Origin: Tricholoma matsutake
Taxonomy: Eukaryota > Basidiomycota > Agaricomycetes > Agaricales > Tricholomataceae
Direction: 5' to 3'
NCBI GenBank assembly: GCA_026075535.2
Contig: AP026544.2
Location: 9,114,001-9,178,000, forward strand
Length of the DNA stretch: 64,000 bases
In this document: piece by piece, positions 41,431 through 53,134 of the stretch
Layout: each line of letters opens with the position of its first letter
Position numbering within the stretch: the stretch's first letter is position 1
Position numbers and translations under genes: made by a program
The notes under the pieces: generated by a model
Databases searched by the model: none
What the model was told of the DNA's origin: nothing
Seen by the model: the letters and a program-made list of their open reading frames with translations, nothing else

Positions 41431-43071
41431 AGACTCCAACCCATTCACTAAAGGAAATAGGTCCATGACATCATCTTATGAGTTTGTACATGTTTGGTTT
41501 AAACTTTAATATTTGGACCATTTCCTATAGCAACTGCCAAAACTTGCTGTGGCGGTAGATGCATGTTTGGCTCTGGTGGCACAAATCCTGAAATCTCACC
41601 AACTGTGATGGCATGGTCTTGTTTGGTTCTCAGAGTGGAATGACAGCCTGAACTGTAAAGTCACATTACAGTAATCTTATGATGCATTGTGTCCTAGTCA
41701 TGCAAATAAGTTATCTGCCCCATCTGCCATCCTCCACAATGGACCAAAAACTGTTTGATCAAATCCTTGATGCTCTTACAAATGCACATGGCACAACACT
41801 ATATGAAATGGTCTTGGAGACATTATGAAGCTCTCACCTGAGGCATGCCCACCATCATGCATCCATCCTTGAATGCCTGATTTGTTCAGCCCAGCTTTAA
41901 GGTGATTCTTGGCAAGCACATCAACAAACTGCTTCCCCAGTAACTTCAATGGTGTGACAAGTAATACAATACCATGCTTGACATAGAGTAGTGTCATCCA
42001 ATATGTGAATGTTTTTCCAGATCCTGTTGCTGCAATCCTAATGATGTTGCTGCCCTCCAGGACTATGCACACAACTTTAATTTGCCATATACATGGATGA
42101 GTCCCTGTTCTCTCCTCCACTTCCCTCTGTACCTGTCAAGACTGATTTTCTTGACCGGATTTCCAATTGTTTTCCACCACCCTTCCTGGCCGCATTGTAT
42201 CACAGCCCACCTCCTATCAGCAGCACTGCCTAGAGATGAAATTCCCTCATTTCCAATTCGATGAAACGATTTCAGGATATTTGTCTCGGAGGCCAGTTTG
42301 CAATTATCACAGCCTTGGAAACTCCGATCACCTCTGGCCTTTAGTATTTAAGCTAGCTACTTTCATCTTGTATTAGCCAGTTTGTAAATCAATCAAGTCA
42401 CCCACTTAATTCCAACCCATTTACACTCCAAATATCCTCTTAAGTCCACCTCGAACTTTGGCTCATCCTCTCCAGGAATTCCCCGGACCTCTGATCTTCC
42501 TCTTTGCCTTTGTCTTGAAATTAGGACACTTGATGAGGAGAAGGGCGCAACTTCTTATAAGTTGAAGCGAAGTCCTTTCTGTCCCTACACTCAGTATGGC
42601 ACATCAAGTAAACCTTGCCCCAGAATCCTGTTGGGTTTCCTCCCCTGCTCGATCAATCTGTATCAACTTCTACCATCTGGGTATGACTGGAATTCTGACA
42701 TCTTCCTTCCTCCAGCACAGTAATTAACAGTACCTGTTTATCACTCTCCAGCATTGTATGCTTGATTGGCTTGGATTGAACTGGCATTTTTGAGCATGTA
42801 CTCTGGTAGTCAGATATTGTAATTTGTAAAAAAGTTAAAGTTCAGGAAGTTCAGGCTGTTGTTCCACTCTGAGAACCAAACAAGACCATGCCATCACGGT
42901 TGGTGAAATTTCAGGATTTGTGCCACCAGGGTCAAACATGCATCTACCGCCACAGCAAGTTTTGGCAGTCGCTATAGGAAATGGTCCAAGTATTAAAGTT
43001 CAAACCAAACATGTACAAACTCATAAGATGATGTCATGGACCTATTTCCTTTAGTGAATGGGTTGGAGTCT
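41431..43071. mobile_element. MULE-like element with 224-bp inverted repeats and captured helicase fragment
   Basis: Terminal repeats at 41431-41654 and 42848-43071 begin AGACTCCAACCCATTCACTA and are nearly identical. An 11-bp duplication GGCTTTGAAAC lies at 41420-41430 and 43072-43082. Long repeats and a 9-11 bp duplication are the Mutator-like pattern. The interior has no transposase but contains a minus-strand RecQ-like fragment and single-copy-looking DNA with a TATTTAAG motif (42345), i.e. a Pack-MULE arrangement. Confidence 0.75.
41776..42120 (-). pseudogene. RecQ-like DEAD/DEAH helicase fragment
   Basis: The frame of 114 codons contains HPCIWQIKVVCIVLEGSNII (Q-motif region), the Walker A ATGSGKTFTYWMTLLYV and motif Ia-like TPLKLLGKQFVDVLAKN. 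Family role: ATP-driven DNA unwinding. Only the first third of domain 1 is present; DEAH box and the remaining motifs are absent. Located inside the MULE-like element, so a captured gene fragment rather than a functional helicase. Confidence 0.75.
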
Positions 43072-43285
43072 GGCTTTGAAACAGCTCAAGCCAAGCCATT
43101 TCAGAGCCATTTCAAAGCCATTTAAATATCTCAGGAATGGCTTCTCTGATCACTTAGAGTTGGCAGAGGACCCCTCAGCCTTTGATGGGATCTAGCTCCT
43201 CAAATATTTTGGTAATTTTATGTAATTTATTTCCCAAGATCACTAAAAGCCTTGGCTTAAGTCAGCTTAAGCTGTGGCAACATCC

Positions 43286-43738
43286 AAACATGTTGTACTA
43301 GGTTTTATGCATAACTGGCTTGAGGATATTCTACAGCATCATCTTTGTGCACTCTGGGGAATTGGATGGGATGAGGATGAAATCCAAAAAACTACAGAGG
43401 TGGAACAGGATGAGCATTGGAGTGAAGCAGATGTAACAGATTCTGCTGAAGAGCTGGATGACCTTCTTCAAGAAGCAGCTGAACATAATCTTGAGGCTGC
43501 AATGGCAATGCAACATACACCACCACCTATGTCTCCCTCACCATCTTTTTCTGAATTATCTGAGTCATCCTCATCCTCATCAACACCTACAGCCACACAG
43601 AGCCACACAAATCCCTATGCATATGACTTCAATGATGATGATGATGATGATGATGATAATAACTATATTCCTGTTGACCCTTTGCCTTTTAGCTTCACAG
43701 AAATTGAGCTACAGGCAATAAGAAATTGTATGCATGAT
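43286..43738 (+). pseudogene. Plavaka/CACTA transposase, part 2
   Basis: Resumes as ASKHVVLGFMHNWLEDILQH and LCALWGIGWDEDEIQKT. An acidic linker and a Ser-rich stretch with a run of nine Asp follow, then SFTEIELQAIRNCMHD at the hAT insertion. VLGFMHNWLE and LWGIG are strongly conserved landmarks of this transposase family. Open throughout. Confidence 0.82.
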
Positions 43739-43778
43739 TAGGGATCTGCACAGGTTTTGCAACCCATGTGGGTAGATG

Positions 43779-44619
43779 TAGTGTTTAAGGGTCCAGTCCA
43801 GTTCGGTTTTTTGACCCAAAAATGTAAAGACCACAACCTAAACCAGTCCAGGACCGACCCAGATACTACTAGAACTGAACTGGACCACCTAGGACTGGTC
43901 CTTTCCAGTTAAAAGACCAAAAAAGACTGGTTAAGACTGGTTCAGACCAATGTTTTGTTGTGAGATTTGTTGTATTAATATAACTCATATGTATATTAGC
44001 AAATATTACTCGGACCTTATAACCATTGTACAGATGGATAGACATTGTAATTCCCCATCATTCGGTCTAACTTTTAACACATTTCATCAAGATTTGACTT
44101 GGCTATGATCAATATAAAAATACATCTACTGAATGACTCATGCTGAACACCAAGAAATGTAATGTGACAACCATAAATTATGTGATGCATAGCATGCATT
44201 GACAAATGGTGGGAGTATTATTATACATGTTAGTCCTATGATCATTAATAGAATCAAGCAAATGACCAACATATGAATAAGATGAAAATGAGAATCAATC
44301 TGATACAACAAAATACTCATACAAAAATAGATTTGGTTATTTCTTGCTCAATTCTTAACCATTTTTCATGAACCAGAGGTCGAATTCACTGGATTTCATG
44401 TGGGAACATGGTCCAATATATGTTCCCACGATAAAACCGGTCCTAACCGGTTTATACCGGTTTTCTTCGGTTTTACAACATTTTTCAAAATGGAAAGACT
44501 GCTAACTGAACTGCAAAAGACTGGTCCATAAATAGACCACTGGTCCAGTCTTTTCTGGTCCAATTCAGTCCAATTTCAGTCTTTTCTTTTGGTCCTATGG
44601 ACTGGACCCTTCAACACTA
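43779..44619. mobile_element. 841-bp hAT element (TAGTGTTTAAGGGTCC type)
   Basis: Ends TAGTGTTTAAGGGTCCAGTC and inverse. The duplication is GGTAGATG on the left (43771-43778) and GGTAGACG on the right (44620-44627), one mismatch. Subterminal GACTGG/CCAGTC repeats are dense at both ends. The same family occurs at 44733-46236, 54181-55472 and 58937-60507. Confidence 0.85.
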
Positions 44620-44732
44620 GGTAGACGGGTACAGGTAATATGGGTATGGGTATGGGTCACACATATAGTACCCGCAACCTGTGCCTACCCATCACCAAAC
44701 TTGTTCTTACCAGTTAAATACAAACTTTTATT

Positions 44733-46236
44733 TAGTGTTTTAAGGTCTGGTACTATAGACCAAAAAAAGACCAGGAACTGAACTGAACCTAACCAGACCA
44801 TTGGTTACAGTTAATGTCTGGTTATGGGCAGTTATGGTTATGGCCTTTCCAGATCTCAAACATATCATTAATGGTACAAAAACTGGTTTAAACTGGTTGA
44901 GACTGGTTAATAGGTCATGTGAACTACACCCCCCTGTTTTCACACATATTTGCTTCAATTTTGCTCTCTGGTTCATTAAAAACAGTTGAGAACTGAAAAA
45001 GATATGACCAAAGCCATTTTATGACAAGTATTTTGTTGTGATTTGAATGACTTTGATTGTACTGCTTATAACTTGTGCTACAGAAATGTTGGGTACAATT
45101 GGACATCATATGATCCATAGCAATAACACACATAAATATATGTACCATGTAGATTTCATTCATTTAACATCCTCAACAAGTTTTAACTACATACTACAAA
45201 TTATGAACTACAGACACAACTTGAATGCAATGTACTTTGTTTGAACCATAACTAGGTCAAATCTTGATGAAAACTCTTAAAAGTTGAACCAGACAACGGG
45301 GAATTACAGTACCTAACCCAGCATACAGCGGCTATACTGTCCGGATAATGGTCACCGAGATACATATGGGTTATATAAGTATGACAAATTTTACAACAAA
45401 AAACTGGTCTTAACCAGTTTCTATTAATCAAAAAAGACCAGTCTTAGTTGGTCTGGTTATGGTCCCCCAATATCCGGGTCAGTCCTAGACCAGTTACAGT
45501 CACAGTCTACCCCTTTTGGGGTCAAAAAACCAGACCTAACCTGTTAAGGGCGAAGCCTCAACCACTCGATCTTGTTGATTGTCGTTCGACGAGTCACTTG
45601 GCACTGGTCTTACTTGGAGCATCCAACGTAAGATGGATAGTGCACTCTAGCAGGCCTTCTGCATAGAGTCGTTCGGGTTCATGCACTAAGGGGCTTCCTT
45701 AGTGGTTTCGAGTAAGTTTACGAGTTTGCAAGTTAAGGCTGTAGATTGCCTAGATCTAAACTAAGGACATCCCTACTACAAGTCGCAGTACTTATACTAG
45801 GAGGGAGGTCCTTATCATCCAATCAGAAAGGTAGATGCATATCAGGTAACAATAGAAACAATAGGCCTCATGCCTTGCATGAGGTGCCCAATGTCATGGA
45901 GTGCTGTGGTGCAGCATGTCAGGAAACAATAAGAGATAAGCCTCATGCTTAGCATGAGGCATCTGATGTCACAGATCCAACATCACGGACCCGATGTCAA
46001 GGGGTTGCTGTATCACAGCATGTCTGGGAGTGGGTTCGGGTGCATGGAGTCGCCATGCATCAAGGGTGCCTTCCACGGGAAGGGGATCGAACGCATGTTG
46101 TCAGTATGCATTGTGGGTGCATCTGGGGTCAAGGGCATGAGCTAAGGGGTGCCTCCTGTCTGGAGGGGATCGTCGGGTGCATTGGGTTCCATGAGTTACA
46201 AGGAAAATTGTAACATAACCAGATCTTAAATCACTA
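44733..46236. mobile_element. hAT element of the same family, containing the solo LTR
   Basis: Ends TAGTGTTTTAAGGTCTGG and the inverse of TAGTGATTTAAGATCTGG, with an exact 8-bp duplication CTTTTATT (44725-44732, 46237-46244). The solo LTR at 45542-46215 is inserted close to the right end. Confidence 0.87.
45542..46215 (-). repeat. Solo LTR (674 bp) with perfect 5-bp duplication
   Basis: TGTTAAGG...TTGTAACA is flanked by TAACC on both sides (45537-45541, 46216-46220). In the minus orientation U3 palindromes (GCCTCATGC-type at 45865-45884 and 45940-45960), an AGTATAAG box and a leader hairpin CACTAAGG-AAGCC-CCTTAGTG (about 45702-45682) follow in the same order as in the fragment at 9536-10135. 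The internal region was lost by LTR-LTR recombination. Confidence 0.9.
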
Positions 46237-46261
46237 CTTTTATTCATATATTTACAAGTTT

Positions 46262-46632
46262 CAGCACTCAGATGAGTGCTGCAAATCATTTATTTACTTA
46301 TATAATATGTATTGGTATACTAACTAACTTATTTTATATATAACTTACAGGGGAAGTGATGCCCCAGAGGAAAGGAAAGCTTGTGGAAGCAGAGTATTAT
46401 ATACTATGTTTACTGCTATTTGGTTCCAGTAAATGAACATGAACGTGATGCAACACACCATTTACTGGAACCAAATAATAGTAAACAGATATAATACCCT
46501 GCTTCCACAAGCTTTCCTTCTTCTGGGGCATTGCTTCCTCTGTAAGTTATATGTAAAATAAGTTAGTAAGTATACCAATACATAGTATATAAGTAAATAA
46601 ATGGTTTGTAGCACTCATCTGAGTGCCAAAAC
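46262..46632. repeat. Large foldback, ~170-bp arms
   Basis: The arms CAGCACTCAGATGAGTGCTG ... TTTGGTTCCAGTAAATG and their inverse are separated by a 23-nt loop (around 46430-46452). Pairing runs almost continuously, with a few mismatches. It lies inside the 3.1-kb hAT. No target duplication was identified, so it may be an inverted duplication of hAT sequence. Confidence 0.7.
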
Positions 46633-46639
46633 TGCAGAC

Positions 46640-46690
46640 CTGTGATCCATCCCACACCTATGAGTGCTTGCTCGTAGGGTGGTTGATAAG
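46640..46690 (+). other. Isolated palindromic module of the cassette family
   Basis: CCCACACCTATGAGTGCTTG followed by CTCGTAGGGTGG, readable as PHTYECLLVGW, beside the foldback. Only the module remains; no intron is recognisable nearby. Confidence 0.5.
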
Positions 46691-46865
46691 TGTAGTTAAG
46701 TATATAATAAAATAAATGTATCTTTTTACTACCTCTGATGAAACCCATACCTGCTATGACCCATGACTTGTGACCCATGGGTTGCGGGTATGGGTAGGCA
46801 CAGTCATGGGTACAGGTACACTCAAAAGTACCCACGGGTTACCCATGCAGATCCCTATGCATGAT

Positions 46866-47803
46866 ATTACTCTTCCAACATGGATACAATGACCACCAAC
46901 CAATCTTGGTGAACCAAGCCATGGCAAACTCAAAGCTTGGGAATATCTCACCCTCCTCACATGTATCTTTCCCCTCATTATTCCTGAATTCTGGTATATG
47001 ACTACTGCCACAAATGTCCACTGCCAGCACTTCTACTGTTTCTATCATGTTGTTGCAGCAACAAATATTGTAGCTGCATATAAAACCTCCAATGCTGATG
47101 CTGATGCTTATACTCAGCATTATATTCAATATCAGACTGCTATTCAACAACTTTTTCTGCATGGTCCATCTAAGCCAAACCATCATTATGCAATGCATAC
47201 TGGTGCTCTTCTCAAATATTGGGGTCCTTTGGCATCTTCCAGGTGAATGAATGAATGGAAAGTTGCAAAAAATGAACACCAATTATCATCTCCATATGTG
47301 TTTCAATTATTTTGCTCAAAAGTTGATAGCTAATACCAAGATCAGGGGATTTAGATCTTACAATGCTCCACCAGATGAGTCATCAAGCACATGTAGATGC
47401 TTTGCTGCACAGTGAAGTTAAAATAATTATGTGATATTCTTGAGCCAGGAGACATGGCCATGGATGACCATCCAGTACCTCTCCAGCCTACAGAAGTGGC
47501 AGATATTCTAGCAAAGGCACCTTGTCTTCTGGAAGTAGATTATAATAATCTGCTTGATTATCTGCACCAGACAGGAAGACCATACTGACCTTTCTCTGAT
47601 CTTCCCCATCCACCAAATGCCATTATTCTTCCTCCACAAGCCCAACATCTTCTGCAGGTGCACCATGATGAGTGAACATTCAGTTGTGAAAAGTCACATA
47701 AAGGAAACAGTGCTATAAAGTTCTACAATCCATTGACACAGGCTCATGATACAGGATTCATTCAAAATATTTGGAGACTTCTACTGGAGGGAATAATGCA
47801 CAC
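46866..47803 (+). pseudogene. Plavaka/CACTA transposase, part 3
   Basis: Reads ITLPTWIQ*PPTNLGEPSHG (TGA at 46890-46892 where related proteins have Arg), KLKAWEYLTLLTCIFPLIIP, CQHFYCFYHVVAATNIVAAY, YIQYQTAIQQLFLHGPSKPN and HHYAMHTGALLKYWGPLA. These are the C-terminal landmarks of the family. Several stops follow (47247 on), and a downstream segment with frameshifts reaches the chromovirus insertion at 47804. Confidence 0.8.
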
Positions 47804-48204
47804 TGTTAGGGCAACACCCACTATCTGCTAGCTAAGACTGTGCGGGTTCTCTCTACACGAAGGGGGCGGGATCCGCGCACGTGATGGGGAATTGATGGTT
47901 TTGATGCGAGGGGTTATTAATAGGTAAGTTTGTTGAAATAGGCCTTTCACACCGAAAACGTAGGTGGAATACCTAAGAGAACACAACTGGGGTCCCCTAG
48001 GCATATATTTAGGGTTTATATACTATGTTACATATATTGTACATTGTTGTTACTGACGCACGCGTACAGGCGCATACATAGTGATGCATGCGAAATAATA
48101 TTCTCACGCTATCAAAGTGTAGCGTCATTTGGCGTAATGTAGTGTAATTCGACATAATAAAATGAAAATAAAATTTTATTAGGTAATGGGGCTGTTTCCT
48201 AACA
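47804..48204 (-). repeat. 3' LTR of the chromovirus
   Basis: 401 bp, TG..CA. It carries a TATATAAACC box (about 48021-48012 on the minus strand), and the transcript-start motif AGTTGTGTTCT about 34 nt after it, at the same position as in the 5' LTR. Confidence 0.95.
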
Positions 48205-48217
48205 TTACCCCCCTTTT
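48205..48217 (-). other. Polypurine tract of the chromovirus
   Basis: AAAAGGGGGGTAA on the minus strand, directly upstream of the 3' LTR. It is the expected plus-strand primer remnant, resistant to RNase H. Confidence 0.8.
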
Positions 48218-51200
48218 ATGCCTCGACTTCCAGGCAAGAAAATATTATGTTTGTCCCCTCTGTGAAATTTTGGTAAGGCTGGAATTTCATCCCCTCATAC
48301 ACCATTCTCACAATGCGACGTGGAGCATTCAGATTACGTTTAAAGAATTGGGCAATCACATTATGCGCTCGCTTACAATTCTCTTCGGGTTCCCATGAAT
48401 TATTTTCGTCAGTATAGTTTTTCCACTTTATTAAGAACTCCAATTTGTTCCGTCGAAGACGTGAGTCTAGAATTTCTTCAACTATGTATTCTGGAGCACC
48501 TTCTACTATTATCGGAGGTTGCTGAGTAGTTTGTTGGCCAGGAATAGTGGGCAGACGGTAAGGGCATAAGCAGGATACGTTAATCCCGGGATCAATCTTA
48601 AATGATTGGGGTAATTTTAGCACTACCACATTAGGCGAGATCACTTTAGAGATCGCATATGGGCCAACTTGTTTCTCTGTAAGTTTCTTTGAAGGTCGTG
48701 GAATATTCAGGTCCTTGGTACTTAGCCATACCAAGTCACCAACTTTGTACTCTGGAGCGCATGCTCGAGTATGATCTGTGTGTCGCATCATGTCATCATG
48801 TGCTTTCTTCAATGCTGCCTCTGCTTCCTCTTGTACCCTTTGCATCTTAGATACAAAATCTTCTACCGACTGTACTTTGACTTCCCTTCTGGGTTCTACT
48901 CCCATGCGAGGATGATATCCATAATTTGCGAAAAAGGGTGTCATACGAGTAGCTGAATGGAATTTATTATTGTGGGAAAATTCGGCAATTGCCAACCATT
49001 CGGGCCAGTCGGTTTGTCGGTAGTTGACAAACATATGTAGGTACTGCTCCAACTCCTGATTCATTCTCTCTGTCTGCCCATCAGTCTGCGGGTGATATGC
49101 CGTAGATAATTTAGTTTGAATTCCTAATATGTTGTTTAGTTCTCGCATAAACACGGAAGCAAATTGTGGTCCGCGATCAGAGATAACAGTATTGGGTAAC
49201 CCATGTAACCACCATACCTGATTTAGATAGAGGCGCACCAAGCCCAATGATGAGGTTTCTGTAGTAGTAGGAATAATATGGACCTCCTTTGTAAAGTGGT
49301 CGCATACTACGAATATTGCATCGTACCCTTGAGCCTCGGGTAATCCGGTAATAAAATCCACAGATATATCTCGCCATGGCGTTTTAGGTATAGGGTTTGG
49401 CATTAATTTTCCTGCAGGTTTCTCTGGAAAATTCTTCCCCCTCATGCACATATCACATCCATCCACATACCCCAACACATACTTCGAAATTTTGGGCCAC
49501 CAATAATTTCTCATTACTAATTCCAACATCTTCCATCTTCCTGGGTGTCCGGCAATCGGCGTATTGTGATGTAACTGGACAATCTCCCTTCGCAAATCCT
49601 GATCCTTTGGTACATACACTTTTCCTTGGAACAACACTAACCCTTGTTCCTCAGCCCATTCGTCTCCTTTGGTATTACCTTTCTTCTCTCCCTTCAGAGC
49701 TTTCACAGCTTCCACTACTTCATCATCCATTTCCGAGCATTGTCTAATTTTAGACAACATTTCTGTTTCTGAGCTATCTATTAATAGATGCCCTTGACGC
49801 ATAGCGCAAATGTGAAAGTATTCGGGTTTGAGTAAGGTAACATTTTTATTGTCCTCCTCCACCCCCCTTTTATGATCAATACGTCTGGATAAGGCATCTG
49901 CTTTCCTCATTAAGCTTCCCGCTTTATGGACCAAGTGAAAGTTGAAATGTGATAGGAATAGTGCCCAATGTGCTTGCTGGCGATTAAGCTTTTTAGCGGA
50001 CATGAAGTATTGCAGATTTTGATGATCCGTCCAGATCTCAATTTGATGCGTACATCCCTCCAAATAATGCCTCCATGCCTCCAATGCTCGTATTATCCCC
50101 AACATCTCTTTGTCATGCACATCATAATTCCTCTCCACATCATTCAACCCTTTTGACAAGTATGCACAAGGATGCCATTTGTCATCTTTGCACAGCATTG
50201 ATAATACCGCTCCAGTAGCAAAATCGGATGCATCGGATTCCACTTGTAAAGGGCGTGTGAAATCTACTGGGGCTAATATTGGTCCCTCCACAGACTTCCT
50301 CTTCAACTCCTCAAACACTGTCTGCTGCTGCTCTCCCCACCTCCATACTACTCCCTTTTGCGTAAGGTTATGTAAGGGTGCAGCAATTTTAGAAAAATTG
50401 TGCACAAAGTGACGAGAATAATTTGTGAGTCCCAAGAAGGCTTGAACCTCCTTGACATGGGTGGGTGGAGGCCAATCTGTGATCGCCTGTACCTTGATTG
50501 GATCCATTTTGATCCTGTCAGGGCCGATCAATAATCCTAGGAACTCAATCTCGCTTGCCCCAAACACACACTTCTCTGGTTTCAAAAATAGATCATTCTC
50601 TGCCAACCTCCGTAACACCTCCTGCACTATCACCTCATGATTCTCTTCATCCTCCGTGAATATCAGAATGTCGTCAATAAATATTATTACCATGCCTTTG
50701 TCTATTACATCCTTGAAAATGTCGTTCATCATATTTTGAAAGGTTGGGGGACTATTAGTCATCCCAAAAAACATGACAAGCGGCTCGAAGGATCCTTGAT
50801 GCGTGGCAAATGCAGCCTTCCACTCATCTCCTTTCTTTATTCATACATTGTTGTATCCCCATCGTAAATCCAATTTTGTAAAGACTTTGGCTTTCCCCAC
50901 TTTGTCAATTATTTCTGAGATCAATGGCAGGGGGTATGCGTTCTTCACTGTCCACTCATTCAGATACCTATAATCAGTACACATCCTCTTCCTTTGGTCT
51001 TTTTTGGGCACGAAGAATATTGGTGATGTCTGCGGTGATTTTGAAGGTTGTATGTATCCTTTGCGCAATTGCTCCTTCAGGAATGCATCCACTTCTTCTT
51101 GTTCCATCAGAGATAACGGATATACCTTTGACTTCTTCGGCACAAACCCTGGCTTCATCTCAATCGCATGATCCCATGGCTTCCACACCGGCATTCGCTC

Positions 51201-52130
51201 AGACTCCTTCTTTTGGAACACTGACAAATGTTTATGATACACCTTTGGCACCCATTCCTCCACTGGCTTCTCCACCTTCATGATATTCTTGTCCCATGAC
51301 TGTCCTCCACGAACTGCTCTAAAAGTTTGCTTCTGCTCTTCTTTCTCGATCATGATCGGAACTTCCCCATTTGGCATTTCCTCATCCTCCACTTCCTCCA
51401 TTGTAACAGAATACTTCCTCGGACGTTCTTTCTCTTTCTTTTTCCTTTTTTCTTTCTTCATCTTCCTCCCATACACATTACATTCCTTAGGACAACGAGT
51501 CATTTGTACTTTCCCAGTTTTCCAATCAATTTCAGGATTATGCTTCCGTAACCATGGACATCCTATTATTAGATTGGTTTTCCCAAGATCGCACACTTTG
51601 AATACGGCTCGCTCCTGATGCTCCTGATACTTTAGTACCATAGTCACCTCCTCCTTGATAGTTCCTCCATGATTGACTGTTCCGTCAATATTGTACACCA
51701 TTATAGGTTGCACCAGCTTGCGTGTGTTAATACCGTTTCCGGTAATTAAGGATTGATTAATAAATAATCCTGTAGCACCACTGTCAAGCAATGCTTCCAC
51801 ATCAATAGCTGCATGCGTGTCCACTGTCTTCAGTCCCACAGTCAAGGTGATTTCGGGTTCTATTCGCACAGAGCGAATAAAGAATTTAGGGGTTTTTGGA
51901 AATGACATGTGACAATTTTCTTTGTTGTGTGATTCGCAACAGTTGTACTCCTCCTTGATTTCTTTTTCTGATTTACTCTGGGTTTCCTCAGATACTAATA
52001 CATTGTAACGATTCTGGGTCACCAATGGGGAAACCTTCACTGGGACTCTTCCACAAAATTCTCCTGCTTGCCTTCCTCCTGCTTCACTTCCTCGATTGTA
52101 GCTCCCCTGATCTTTCTCTTCTGCTTGCAA
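48216..52130 (-). pseudogene. Chromovirus pol: protease, RT, RNase H, integrase, chromodomain
   Basis: One frame, broken only by TGA at 50843-50841 in RWGYNNV*IKKGDEWK, where Gypsy RTs have Arg. Protease: [48 protein letters not shown] and active site IIFIDDILIFTEDEE. RNase H: VESDASDFATGAVLSM. Integrase: zinc finger H..H (HHNTPIAGHPGRWK), C..C (GCDMCMRGK) and catalytic DDE in DISVDFITGLPE, ISDRGPQFAS and TDGQTERMNQELEQ. C-terminal chromodomain: EYIVEEILDSRLRRNKLEFL, IKWKNYTDENNSWEPEENC, which would bind histone H3 tails and steer integration. Pol overlaps gag in the -1 frame (52130-52037), so expression needs a ribosomal frameshift. Confidence 0.95.
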
Positions 52131-53134
52131 TACTTAGAAATGTGTCCTAACTGCCCACAGTTAAAACATTTAAGTGGGGCTTGTCTCCCCACTTGATCAA
52201 CCTCCATTGCCTCTGCTGGTGCTGCTGACTCCATAACTTTAGGTGTCACTGCCATGGCCAGTGGCTGTGCCCTTGGAGCTTGCACCTGAGGCGCCTTTCC
52301 TTTCTCGGACTTTCCTCCTGATGACTTTCCAAATTTACTACTTCCGTACATCAATTTTGACTCTGCCTGTTCCTGCCGATATTGCCGGTCAAGGCGCATT
52401 GCCCAATTCCACCACTCATCCAACTTCTCTGGCATAGAAGGTAGTCAGTAGATAGACTTGAATAAAGAGGGATTTAATCCTGCTTTCAAAAACTCTACCA
52501 ACGCGGCTTCTCCCATGTCCATTTGTGAAGCTTCTGCTTTGAACTGCAAAATAAATTCATCCGCCATTAAGGAACCTTGGCGCATGGTCTTTAATTTAGC
52601 ATTAGCTGTCGCCTTTGGATTAGGGTCTCCAAACTGTGCCTCCAATCTCTCCAGAAATTCCTTGAAGGTTGCAAAAGGTTTATTTCCCATGGCAATTTGA
52701 TTAATAGCCTCATTTCTCCAGAACTGTGCTTTCCCCCCCTGAATGTATGAGAGAGCAAACATAATCCTAGACTTGGCTGTACGAAACTTGGGCTTCCTCC
52801 CATGGATGTACAATACTATAGAGCTGATGAAGGATTTTGTATTCTCCATGGTACCATCAAAGATTTGCGGGGGCACGTACTTAGGTAAGCGCGCTTTTCC
52901 ATTTCTGGATTTCTCCACCATCTCATCCTCCTGCGATATCCACTCCACCATCTCCTCCATCTCATCATTTCTTTCTCCTGTCATCTCTGGCTGTACTTCC
53001 GCTTGTCTGGGCTGTGATGCTGCCAATACTGACACTAATTGTGACATTTGCGCTGTGAGCGCATCAATTTTTGCCTCTAGTGCTGGTATGGGAACAGGAT
53101 TAGGACCGGGATTAGAAGTTGAAGGTTCAGACAT
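52037..53134 (-). pseudogene. Chromovirus gag
   Basis: The start ATG at 53134 is followed by PGPNPVPIPALEAKIDALTA, a helical N terminus. The capsid-like part reads KARLPKYVPPQIFDGTMENT, LSYIQGGKAQFWRNEAI and AKLKTMRQGSLMADEFILQF. The C-terminal zinc knuckle is [14 protein letters not shown] (about 52167-52126). A TGA at 52447-52445 interrupts SIY*LPSMPEKL, probably an ancestral Arg codon. Gag forms the particle shell and binds RNA. The open frame ends at 52037, 94 nt inside pol, consistent with a -1 gag-pol frameshift. Confidence 0.92.

Larger units (their letters stand above)
41255..43285. mobile_element. hAT MITE-2, split by a MULE-like element
   Basis: Left arm 41255-41430 (TAGTGTTGCCATGGCTTAAG) and right arm 43083-43285 match MITE-1. 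The expected 8-bp duplication of GCTCTGCA (41247-41254) is absent on the right, where the terminus reads GGCAACATCC, and about 15 transposase codons are missing there. The insertion was therefore followed by a deletion at its right side. Confidence 0.75.
43739..46857. mobile_element. 3.1-kb hAT element in the transposase
   Basis: Termini TAGGGATCTGCACAGG and inverse (GCAGATCCCTA), with an exact 8-bp duplication TGCATGAT at 43731-43738 and 46858-46865. Excision joins MHD to ITLPTWIQ in the transposase frame. Subterminal GGGTATGGGTATGGGT repeats occur at both ends. No transposase; contains two smaller hATs, a solo LTR and a large foldback. Confidence 0.9.

Noticed and set aside
43739..46857. 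Part of the CACTA transposase gene itself (intron)
   Set aside because: Exact 8-bp duplication and inverted termini show a hAT insertion; length and content do not fit an intron.
50841..50843. Separate small gene ending at the pol stop
   Set aside because: Protein similarity continues without gap in the same frame on both sides of the TGA.
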